64,000 nucleotides of DNA from Chrysaora quinquecirrha (taxonomy: Eukaryota; Cnidaria; Scyphozoa; Semaeostomeae; Pelagiidae), in NCBI GenBank assembly GCA_014526335.1, contig JACTAT010000006.1:5182415-5246414 (forward strand), written 5' to 3'. Both the position numbers and the translations under genes were made by a program. Shown piece after piece: positions 1-12,800 of this stretch; the stretch's first letter is position 1, and each line of letters begins with the position of its first letter. The notes under the pieces are model-generated. The model searched no databases, was not told the origin of the DNA, and saw only the letters and a program-made list of their open reading frames with translations.

Positions 1-635
1 TCTGTAAGCAATACTGTATCCTGTGTGTCTCACAGAAGTATTTTTGTCGTTTTTACTGCAATTTATTTCAATTAATTAAGAAACTGTTAAGAAACTTTTA
101 GAACTAAAATTGGGTCAAAATTAAGAAACTTTTAGAACTAGGCCCCGAGCTAGGTTTCTTATAAAAAACGCGTATATATGGTTTTTCTAAAAAATCAAGA
201 ACTTCGACATATGGACTTAAAAGAAAAAAAGCAAACTAAGAAACTATTTTTACTTTGAAATTCAGCATTCTTTTTTCTGTAATCTTAATGTAAAAATAAA
301 CGCCCGGAGAATGTCCATATGTTGTCGGCTAAGAACATGATAATTCACATCTGTTCACATTAAACACTTATTTCACGAAATTTCGAAACTGAAATGTTTA
401 AATTTAACTCTGCAAGAGCCTTTAATGTATATCATATGTGCCCAAAGTTTAAGAAACCCTACTTTGGCTTATAGTAGTTTCCAATATAAAAAATGAGTGT
501 AGTCTAACCAGTAAAATCCAGCAAGCGGGCACAGAATAGGTCTCCTAAAGAGCGCCGGGAGGCTCAAAATTGGCGGGGGACTGCGATTACTAGGCTGTTA
601 GAAAGAAGAGAATAGACAAAAAATGCCAGACTTAC

Positions 636-851
636 ATTTTCCAGAGTTTTCCAAACTCTTGCGGACTAACTGAAATATTGAATCGATGCAAAATTGCTCT
701 GAGTTCTTCTTTGGTAACAATACAGTTGCCATCTTTATCAAAAGCCCTGAATGCTGTGGAGATATCATGCCACTGATCGGTAGCTTTTTCCTTTAGACAT
801 CTACTTGCTTCTCTTGCTGTCAAATTTGGCATCATGGGAGGTGAGTTCAAA
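636..851 (-). CDS. EFCAB6: EFCAB6 eighth module, first half; last exon in the window
   Basis: The acceptor CAAATAG precedes a Ser/Pro linker and the helix [18 protein letters not shown]. The loop [12 protein letters not shown] has Cys at position 6. The donor AAAAT|GTAAG is in phase 2. The following exon must lie left of base 1; nothing in 1-635 looks like its partner half. Confidence 0.85.
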
Positions 852-3800
852 CTATTTGAATAGGAAGAAAATATGGTGTTATTGTTTACTTCGCTAAATG
901 AGAAGAAAGATATCAATTATCGAAACTAAAAAAATATTTTAGCTTGCATGGTCACTGCTAGGAGTAAAACTACCGTAAAAGTTCTATAAAGCATCCCTTT
1001 CTCTTTCTCAGTCCTCCTCTCTATTAAGCTATCCTCTCTTTTAACCCCTCCTCTCTATTAAGCCTTCCTCTCTATGAGTTTTTACAGAAATAAAAACTAT
1101 TCAGAGACTAGGTAACTTTAAAAAAGTATTTTTCTTACTTCTGATCTGAGAAAAGCCATGGATGGCCCTTTTTGAAATTCTCGTTCTGTTGGAATCTCCT
1201 GATGAATTCCTTGTAGCTTATGGTTCCATTTTTCATCACATGCAGCTTTTCAGTCATGAGACGATCGAATTCTGTGTCGTTTATTGGTATCATAAACATA
1301 TCAAGCAATCTGCGGAATTCTGGTCTGGTAATTTGTGCATCATGATTGGCATCAACTGAGTAAAAGGCTTGTCGAAGGGTCTATGAAGTAAATTTAACTG
1401 TTAAGGCCTGGCTAAACTAAGAGACATGTGGCGCGAGGCATTGTTGAGTGTGACATTGTTGAGTGTGACATGTCTCCCAGTTTAGCCACGTCGAAAACTT
1501 TGTAGCGCACGACAAAATTTGTAGCGAGAGACACGCAAATGTTTCTGGGAGATAACATAACAGAAACATTTCTTGTCTCCGCGTCTCAGTGGAATGTTGC
1601 TCGCTTGCCACTCGTACGTTTAGCCATCCTGGGAGACACGTCCAATGCAGTGTCGCGCGCGAAATGTCTCCTAGTTTAGCCATAGCTTTAGCTGTTCAAA
1701 AACATTACTAAGCAATTCTACTTGTCAGGCAATGTTTGTGATGTAGCATAACGGTCAAACATTGCTTAAAAACAAACTAATTTGAGATATATGCTGACAC
1801 GAATAGGTTGACAATGAATGTAGCCAAGGCTATAATTTTTCAATATTAGTATTAAGGGTATCCAAGCCAAGATCTAGCCAAGGGTACCAATCTCGTAAAC
1901 TTTAGTCTTGCCAACGGTAACAGTTTGAATATGCTTGCGGAAGACTCTAGTCAAAAGTAAGCCAAGACCTTCCCATGTTTGGGTACTCCTTACAGACAAC
2001 TCCCTATGAACTACTTGAAGCTTCGCTTATAGGTAGCGAGCAGCTACTTCAAAATGGTATCTTAATCCGAGTTCGAGAAGTTCCTTTTGTGAAAATACTT
2101 GTATAGATGAGCATCACGGCCAAAATGATAAGGAATGTTTCCTCACTTGAAAACTTTCGTGAATCTTCTTTCGCATTATTTCCTCTACTTCTTCAGCAGT
2201 CATTGATTCTGACCTTTCGATTACTTTATTGAACCTGAGGAAAAGACAATCCATTACAGTATGATTTCTCCTGCAGGGTTAGGTTGACTTGACTGGTCGG
2301 AAATTGGGACTGAAAAAAAACTTTCACTGTAAACACAATCCTAAGGTCTTGTCTAAACAATCAAACATTGTTAGTCAAACATGTTGAAATTGCTTGTCAA
2401 TGTTTGAACGTTTACCCAAGACGCCATGACACACAACATTGCTTGAAAAGGTCTTTACCTTCAACATCTGTCAAAATTACTTTAAAAAGCTTTCGAGTCT
2501 TCAGACGGTTTTAGATATATTTCTACGGATTTTCAGTTTCACAAGAAAAGACTCACCATCGTGGGTGGCACTCTCTCGTAGGCCAAAGTGTGGAAGCTAC
2601 CCATGCGAGTTATTGCTGGACAAAGTGGACAAACGTTGCAAAAAATTGCGAAGCCACAAGGCTGATAAAAGACAATAAAATACAATACCTATGATTGTTC
2701 AAATGAAGTGTTTTGCCACCTTCACCGAATCTTTCGATATCTTCAAATCGTTCAAGAAATTCTTGGTAGGACAGCTTTCCGTTGAAGAAACCAAGTCTGC
2801 AAAAATAATGTCCAAGGAAATTTTAACTGTTTATACTATAGATAAACAAATTTACCTATGAGCTGCTGTATCTTTATCTTACAGGCGAGATAAACCCAGC
2901 TTCCAATCAATTAGTAGCAGAGAATATTGTCAATAAGTTAAAGGAATATCGTCAAGTGTATGTTAACACTGCACATAAAGGGTATTTGAAATGTATTTAT
3001 TCAAATAGTATAAAGAAATAGCCAAGAATTAAACCAGTAGTGGCACAGTACAAAGTCGGGAGCAACAACCAGGTGGGGGTATCATATACCGTTTATCATT
3101 AGCAGTTTCTAAATGCAATAGACAGTAAGAGGAAGGCATAAGAAATGAGTTGATGCGATTCATCAGCTATCCACCAGCGGCCTGCGTTTGAGGGTTTTCA
3201 GGAGAGGACGCAATGTGGTCGTAGGCACCCTCAGTGCCACAGGGCCCTATCGCATTGAGTTTTCAAAATATAGACCAGAGCAACAACAACAATTGAATGA
3301 GAGTTGTTTCTTCTAGATCTATCTATTTCTATTGGTCTTCAATCATCAATTGTATTCTTTAGTTGTGCTTCACCTGACATACGTCCCACATGAAAAGGAC
3401 TAGATTTTCATAGGAAAGAAAGGGTCCATTTCTTGGTTTAGGAAGGGGAGATGCATATGGTTTATAAGACCTGCATCTCAGCAAGCCTTTTATTCTACGG
3501 TCTCTTTACTTTTCCCGCAGCCGCATTTCATCTTCATTACTCTTGCATTTCGGAGGTTGGAAGGTAAAGACAATGCTGGTTATACAAACAGGCAGTATTG
3601 TGCCAATAAATGCAACACGCCAAGGGAAGATATGTGTAGACGAAAACACTGCTAACAGTCGTCAAACGTTTCTCGGGTATTTTTCCTTTCACAATGAAAT
3701 CGTATGTATATATCCAAGGATAAAAAACCGTATTACCTGTTAGTGAGCTCTTTGTACTGGTCATCATGCATTAGCAGCCCTAAGTTCTCCAGCGTCTGCA

Positions 3801-6800
3801 ATTGAAAATGCATGTTCCACTAAATATTTCAGCTTCAGGTAGTTGAGTAAAAGAAGGAAAACCTTTCAATACCCCTCTTTCTAACTCGTGCATCCGTCTT
3901 TTTAATGCTCTCTTCTACGAGTACAATTCGCCCTTGAGATTTTAGGGGGCTTTAATCAGTTGGGCGTTAACAAAAACATAAGTTACCAATTACCTGATAA
4001 TTAGCACCAGAAAATCAACCCTCTCTCTATTCAAACCGCTCCTCAAGAGGGCATGAATTTAACAACTAGGTAGCCTGATTACCAGACCCAGTTCGAATAA
4101 ACTAGTTTCTTTGAATTGGGGTCTGGTTCCCGGGGGGGGATACTTCTATGTTTATTATACTATAAGTGCCACCCATATGGGTAGCTTTTTCGGCGACGAT
4201 TTCCCTACATATGGGTTGGTTTCTGTAAAGATGGTAAGCCTGAAAATTCTTTTGCGATGAAAAGAATCAATTATATGGTGCGAATCGGGTAAGTACGTTT
4301 TAGTTTTCATCGCAGAGGCCTTTCACCGCATTTAGAGTTGCCTCAGGAGTTAAACTTGGTTCGAATATTTGAGATATTGGTACAAATGGGTAACAAATTT
4401 CGTTGTTTTCTATATACATGGGTACCACAATTAACAGAATTTATCGGTAGATATGGGTGGGTTTTGAAAAACTGGGCGGCACGTCTAGCTATTTGAGCTG
4501 AGCGATGAACCCCCCCCCCCCCGGTCTGGTTATCAGGCTAACAACTAGGGCGTTAAAAAAGAATCTACGGTTTAACATCAATAAGATTTACTTCAGTGAT
4601 AGAAAACCCAAGTTATCTGAACGGAGACTGATTTGGATAGAAAAACTTACAAGTCTGAACTCCTTTCTCGATAGTTTTCCATCACCATCGTAGTCATATT
4701 GCAGAAACGTTTTTCGAAAATCTGATGACTTTTGCAACATGTGGTCCTAAGAGAAATTGAAACGCAAAGAATATTACAACTCAATGCAAGTATCACCAGC
4801 TTGAAATTCAAAGCTATGTTCTATAGCAGAGATATTTGTCATGAATGCGAACACAAGGATTGGCATACCACAATAAGTGGGACTCGAAGGAAAAATCAGA
4901 ATTCTCAGCTCTGGAGAAATCTATCCTTGTGTTCGCCATTCATGAAAAATCGTATACATGTGCCTATGGTGCTGAAGAAGGCTCAACTTAGCCGAAACAC
5001 GAAGACGTCAAACGGGAGGGGAGCCTTGGGAAGAGTTACTCGGCGATTTCATTGAGCTCTATAGCTCAGTGGAAACGTCGTTGGCTCTCTGGTCATGCAG
5101 CCCAGGCTCGAGTTCCACTTATTGTTCTATAGTAGAGGTGTAGTGTTAAGGAATAACAGAGGGGGGCTTGTGAGATGGACATAGCAAACAATGCAAAGAG
5201 CAAACGATCGCAAAATTCGAGCACAGTTTTAAATGATTAAGAGAGAGGCAGAGCTAGTCATTTTACCCGCAAAACGTTGATAACGTCTCTTGCATTCATT
5301 TGAGTTGTTCTGCTAAAAGCATTCTTGCTTGCGGCTTTCAACCTGATAACAGTAAAAAGAAGTGAAAAAAATAGAAAAAATTACATAAGTGCAATATATT
5401 TGAGACTGAAGGTTATGGTGCCAGGTAGAAAGTTGCATAGAAACAGTTCAAATAATATAGAGCAGGGAGGCATACACGCACACATACTTTTTATAACAAG
5501 ACAAGTAGTGCAACTTTTTCCACTAGTTTTATGTGACTTATAAGATGGACACACATAGGCCTACAAGACTTCTGTTTGTAACTGAGTGTTAATGTTAAGC
5601 TAATCGTTTTGCACTAGCATAATTCAAAATTATAACCCCATAAAAGTGTATTACATTGGATATTTTGAGAGGGGTTTAAATGGGGTTTTCATGTTACTAC
5701 CCCGTTGTTCAGCTGTATCTAATATATATTATAACAATAATATTAAAACTTTTGCAGATATTGAGGAAATTTTTGAAATTTTGAACTGCTCAAAGACTAT
5801 TCAAAAAATGTGTATGTGTTTTAAGATGTAAAGATATTTATAATAGAATGGCGTATCATACGGAGTAGTGTATGTGTATTGGTCATATAGAAGGTATATG
5901 AAAAAAGAAAAGCGTGGAAAAGCATACCGTGAAAGTTGGTCTGTTTTCATGAGTTGCATTTTCTCTTCACTCTCATCAGTGATTCTTGTACTAATACCAC
6001 TGATATCCCCTGAAGTAATATCAACTCCCTATATAAAGAATAACGTAATCTCAAGACAAAATCTCGATGTTCCACCCTTTTTTTATATAAGAAACTAAGA
6101 TTTTTTTTCAGTACTCAAAGTTTCTTAGTTTTTGGACAATTTTGGTACTGAAAGTTTCTTAGCAGTTTCTTAGGATCAAATTTTTTAGTGCCAAAACAGG
6201 TAATTGACACTTGAATTTGATAAATAGAAGAAACAATACAATTCACGTTTATATGAGCTGTTCTTTTTGTAAAAATAGACACTTGTGGTGTAACAGAAGT
6301 TCGTTTTTCGATTCTGTATTCAACTCTAAAGACTATTGAGACCTGCGAGTTTCTTATTATTTTAGGTAGAGTACTGAAAGCTTCTTAACCAATATTGATC
6401 TCAGTACTGAGTTTCTTATAAACGGGCTTATTATAAAAAAAAAGAGTGTATACTCGTTGTAATTCAAAAAAAATCCAGTTGTTTTGCAAACACTTTGCTG
6501 TTTAACTACATTCATTGTCTTCAAGACGAACAATTGTCAGATGAAAAAAGCTTCTAAATATATACAAAGACGTCCCCGATGTTTCTCGCAATTTCGAAAG
6601 ATATTAAATCGGTCAGCTGTTTAACTTTAAATTTAAATGCAAACTTCAATTTGACATAGAATAACTATCAATGTAATGTTCATTACACGACTAGTTCTAC
6701 GGAATACTAACAAGGATATCAGTAAATTTAGGAAAACCAAACATTCTTGCTTTTTGTCTGTCATTCTGATGTGAATTGACAAGCAATTGTGACTGTGCAC

Positions 6801-9800
6801 AAACAAGACTTTGCATGGGTTCATAGGAATCAGGCTGTGGCTGTTGCTTTTGTTTGCCCACCTTCAAAAACACTTAGTTTGATTTTTTTTCTATAACGAA
6901 TATACGGTGCAAGTTCATCAGTGAATCTAGGAAAACCAAACATTCTTGGTTCCTGGTCTGTCATTCTGATGTGAATTGATAAGCAATTGTGACTGTGCAC
7001 AAACAAGACTTTGCATGGGTTCATAGGCATCAGGCTGTGGCTGTTGCTTTTGTTGATTAACCAGACCAATGCTTCTGCCATGCCATGTGCATTGGGTGTG
7101 CTGTTTTCCAGTTGTTTCAATTGATATGACGAGAATCTTTCTTGCACTTTAAAAACGAATACATCACTAGTTCCATAAAGAATATATGTCTCATCACATG
7201 TATAACGACCTTTTCCTGCACAAAATCCACTCTTTGCTGAATGTGTTGTCAATACATACAATAACTGCCCACCTTCAAAAAAACCTGGATTGAATTTCTC
7301 CCATCCTTCTCCAAACAATATATCCTGATGAGTAATAGCGACTATTTCATCTAACAAACATTTACCAGCATATTCAAACTGGTCTTTTACATAAACATCA
7401 CGGTTCAAGACTTGAACGATTGCTTTATCACTATTCCTCAACTGCAGACTTCTTAGATATTCAGCAGCTTTGGGATCTTTAACAAGGATATGCACTTTTT
7501 CAATGAAAAGATGATTCAAGTTATTTGACAAAACATGGACCATTTCCTTCATTCTGAATTCTATTGCAGAAGCATTTCGTTCTGGACCTTTTTCACTGAA
7601 TATTTTACCACTGTAATCTTCATCTTTCAAGTATACGAAATTTGTAACCAATGACATCTTTCGAGACGGTGTATTACTTCTTTTCACCAAACCTTGCTTT
7701 GTACATTTATCAGAAATGATTTTCATGTTATTGTACTCTTCAATCTTTGTGTCGCTTCCACGATTTTCGCCACTCATCAGTGACTTCTCGGTTTCATTTG
7801 ATTTGGGCAAGAAACGACAATTTATTTTATAGGACAGCCAATACGTTGTGTAAGCTATGCTGATACAGAAGACAATAGCCAAGACTACAACCATCTTTCT
7901 CTTCAAATCCATTTTTATCGTTGTGTCGCTACCACGAAGTATACAGCAGAATCCGATATGGCGAGAAATAAAAAAATTACTTGCAACATAGTTTAAATTA
8001 ACAATGAAGGCAAAGGTTAATTCGTGTTATGCACGAATTCGCATCACAGAAAATACGACAAATGACTTAGGTTTACGGTTTTACATTGCTGCTCTTGAAA
8101 CAATGGGTTACTGACTGTTATTTGCGGAAAAAGCACGCTCTGTAACGCAAATGGTGCAAGTTCATCAGTGAATTTAACAAAACCAAACATTCTTGCTTTT
8201 TGTTCCTGGTTTGTCATTCCGATGTGAATTGATAAGCAATTGTGATTGTGCACAAACAAGACTTTGCATGGGTTCATAGGAATCAGGCTGTGGCTGTTTC
8301 TTTTGTTGATTAACCAGACCAATGCTTCTGCCATTCCATGTGCATTGGGTGTGCTGTCTTCCAGTTGTTTCAATTGATGTGAAGAGAATCTTTCTTGCAC
8401 TTTAAATACGAATACATCACTAGTTCCATAAAAATATTTTCCTCATCACATGTATAACGACCTTTTCCTGCACAAAATCCACTCTTTGCTGAATGTGTTG
8501 TCAATACATACAGTAAATGCCCACCTTCAAAAAACCTGGATTGAATTTCTCCCATCCTTCTCCAAACAATATATCCTGATGAGTAATAGCGACTATTTCA
8601 TCTAACAAACATTTACCAGCATATTCAAACTGGTCTTTTACATAAACATCACGATTCAAGACTTGAACGATTGCTTTATCACTATTCTTCAACGGCAGAT
8701 TTCTTAGATATTCAGCAGCTTTGAGATCTTTAACAAGGATATGCACTTCTTCAATGAAAGGATGATTCAAGTTATTGGACAAAACATGGACGATTTCCTT
8801 CATTGTGAATTCTATTGCGGAAGCATTCTGCCCTTGTCCTTTTTCATTGAATATTTTACCACTGTAATCTTCATCTCTCAAACATAGTTTAAATTAACAA
8901 TGAAGGCAAAGGTTAATTCGTGTTATGCACGAATTCGCATCACAGAAAATACGACAAATGACTTAGGTTTACGGTTTTACATTGCTGCTCTTGAAACAAT
9001 GGGTTACTGACTGTTATTTGCGGAAAAAGCACGCTGTTTCAATGGATGCTGTAAACAAATCTCATTTATTCCCAGTGTTAAATGGCTATTTCTAAAAGCA
9101 GGAACGAGGAATATTGCGGGGAATCACGGGGAATCACGAGGAATCACGGGGAATCGCGGGGAATCACTTGTGTTCAATTGTGAAAAATCTCACACATTTG
9201 GTCAATACACTCTTTTCTTTTTATAAGAACAATTTTATAAGAACACGAGCCTGGATTTTGCCCAGATTTTAAGAACAAAATAAGAACAAGCTGAGGCTGG
9301 CCTTTTCATAAGCCCTAAGAATGTCAGCTGAATATGAAAGTAAGACAATCAGAATGAACGTTACAAGCAAGCAAACAAAGAAATAGACAAGAATGCTGCA
9401 TTTGCACACAAACCTAGTACACGCTTTTTTTTTATAAGGAACCTACCTCAAGGCCTAGTTCTTAAAGTTCCTTATTTTTGGGCCTCTTTTGAGGCAATTG
9501 TAGTTCCAAAAGTTCCTTAATAGTTCCTTAATTTTAAGTGCACATACAGTGGTCTTAACAATAAAAGAGAGACATTTGCATGTGAGCAAAGCTCGAGACT
9601 ATTTAAAGAAACATTGGATACATGTTTAACGTGCAATTTATGTGATTTTTGACTGCAAATGAATGGAACCGGCTTTCTAATTCTTGATTATTAGCAGTGA
9701 TAAAAGTATTCAACATTCAAAAGTTCCTGAATGATTTTCTCTTTAGTAGTATAAGTTCTTTAAATTTTCGGGCCTTCTACATGTAGGTTCCTTATAAAGT

Positions 9801-12800
9801 GGTTCCTTATAAAAAAAAGCGTGTACCACCATAGACATTCATTGAAAACTATAGATATCTTAGTAACCAAGGAATTAAGAACAGATTAAGAACATTTCAG
9901 GCTTAAAAACGGCAAAATTTTAAGAACAGCCAGCCTTTATCGAAATTTCCTGGTTCTTATAAAAAAAGAGTGTAGACTGGCTAGATCTAAGAAAAGTGAA
10001 ATAATATTATCTTATATAGCTTTCCATTTCATGTTGACTCAATTTGGAGTGAACGTAAAGAACAAAAATAAACTGTAGTTAAATATTTCCTACATATTAC
10101 TTTAATCACTGAGCATCTGTTTAATCAGTTATATAACCGCTAGAAGTGAAGATCTTTGCCCAAAGTGGATATTCTTGTCTGATTTTCCTTGAAGCAGGCC
10201 TCGAAAAACAGCGCAACGATAGCAACGATATGGAGCTAAATTTCAGAATAAACCTCTTGCAAATCAAAAACTAGAAAGAGCATACTGCCCAGAATTAAAA
10301 CACACAGGAAAATTCAATGACTTTGTGCGTGTGTTGATGTTATATAGAAGGCTAAAGCGTCTGCCATCAAATGCAAACTCAGCAGCCGCGATTAGGCTCA
10401 TTTGCATATTTTGTTAGCACAAAATGCCCTTTGCCAAGCGGTAGAAACATTTCTTCGTATGTTTAGCCCCTGCCAAAAGATCAAATATTGTTGGTCAATT
10501 ATTTAAGATTTCTTTTACAAGCACTGTTTGACTGTTTGGCCGCGTCAAAAACATTTTACGACACGCAAAAGTTAACTACATTTGTTGCGCGATATTTTTG
10601 AAATAGTTCAAAAACATGTTTGCTTAATTAAGGCATGACAAAAATGTTTGACAAGCAATGTTTTGCCATACGGCCAAACGGCCAAAAATTTTGCTTGACA
10701 AGCATATTTCAAATGTTTGACAAACAATGTTTGATCGTTTCGCCAGGGCCTTAACCATGGATGATGTCAATTAGTCACTCAAGGTTAGTCAACCTTCGTA
10801 AAATACACGTTTTTTTTATAAGAATACAGTCTATAAGAATATCCAGGCTCAAGTACACGCTTTTTTTTACAAGGAACCATTTTATAAGGAACCTAATGTA
10901 GAAGGCCCGAAAATTTAAAGAACTTATACTACTAAAGAGAAAATCATTAAGGAACTTTTCAATGCTGAATGCTTTTATCACTGCAAATAATCAAGAATTA
11001 GAAAGCCGGCTCCATTCATTTGCAGTCGAAATCCACATAAATTGTACGTTAAGCATGTATCAAATGTTTCCTTGAGTAGTTCCGAGCTTTGCTTACATGC
11101 AAGTGTCTCTCTATTACTGCTATGACCACTGTATGTGCAGTTAAAATTAAGGAACTATTAAGAAACTTTTTGAACTACGATTGCCTCAAAAGAGGTCCAA
11201 AATAAGGCACTTAGTCCAAAGGCTAAATACAAAATAATAACATAGTAAAGTACATCGAAATTAAGATTGAGTTACATGAAACCATAAAACATTATTTTAA
11301 TTGTAATTAAACATTGTTTAATTTTAAGCCAGATTTACTACGTAGACCTTAGATATGGTAGAACTGACGATATATGACAGCTAACGTATGTCGACATGCA
11401 AACAGCTGGTCAGAGCTTAGCGCTCGTGTCTGACGGGAAACAATTGTCAACTAATCGCAGAAGTAGGTCAAGCCAAATTTTCTTGAACTGTGCGCAATGC
11501 TCAAAAATGTTAAACGGAAGGGAAATTTTTTAACGGCCACGCCCTTTACTTTGGTAGAAAATGGGAGAAACGCCCTTTTCTAACATTTTATATCGGGAAA
11601 AAAGGCCAAGAAAACCATCACATTTTTCTTATCTCCGATTTCACCCACCCTTCTTCCGTTTCCGCGAGCTCCGCTCCGATATTGCAACACCAAATTTGGG
11701 AATCAGCGTCGACTGAGCAAACAGAGATAGATCATACCTTCGTAGCTTATGGTTTGGAGGTTCAAAAAAGGAAGTGTCGGAAAGCCTCCAAATTTTACTG
11801 CAAATATGTATATTTAAACATAACATTGGTTCATCCTAGAATTTTTGGACGGGCAAAGAGGGAAAAAATCATCTTTGGGCAGGCAATGCACCCCGCACCC
11901 CCCTTGGCTTCGTGACTGTTCTGTTTTATAAATATAGACTTACTCTTTGAAATGATCTTCAGAAATTGGCAGGTGAAAGCGACTTAACAGTGTCTTCAAT
12001 TCTCTCTGAGATATAAAGCCATCGTTATTTTCATCAACTTTGATGAAGGCTTTTGCAATGGTTTTCCAGTTATCCATAATTTTTGTACGCAAAATGTCCT
12101 CTGCCTATGAATAAAAGAAATGACCGTCAAATCAGAAAATAGCCTAACAAAAAAAAACAAATCAGAAACTGTATGTCAAGAAATGACCGCTACTCTACGC
12201 GAAAAGCCAATTGAGCAATGTAAGTCCCTGGCAAAACGATCAAAGATTATAGTCAGACATTTGTGAAATTTGCTTTACAAGCAACCATTGCCACGTCACA
12301 AAACATTGCTCGCAAGCAGCATTCACTCAGCAATGTATTTGAAAATTTCAAATTGACGAACAATGTTTTGTTATATTGCAAAATGGTCTAACATTATGCT
12401 TGACAAGCAGATTTCAAATGTTTGGCAAACAATGTTTTATTGTTTGGCCAGGGCCTAGGCCTGTTCTAATTCGAATAGTGTTATTACTGACTGGGACTGA
12501 CAAGGTAACACAGCATAAAGGAAAGATAGTACTGAATTTTGCATGCTTATCAAATAGAATACTCACTCTTTGACGGTCTAACGTTTGTAGAGGATATGAC
12601 TGATTAATTTTGCGCTCATTACTAAGCCATGGATGGGCACCCTGCAAAAATAAGGAGAAGCGATGAACATTAGGAAATATAATAGGTTACAAAGCGAAAC
12701 GCTATCTCAGATTTTCACAACAGTGAAAAGCCAAACACAGACCTTTCAGAACAGAGAAACTTAGATTAACGAGAAAGAAACCAAGGTGTTGAACAGTCGT

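Noticed and set aside
4732..5055. 107-residue plus-strand frame
   Set aside because: It overlaps the edge of an EFCAB6 exon on the minus strand, and no homology or codon signal is visible.
8555..8600. Hammerhead-like CTGATGA near the second type II gene copy
   Set aside because: It is part of a protein-coding segment, and the GAAA and stem elements are missing.
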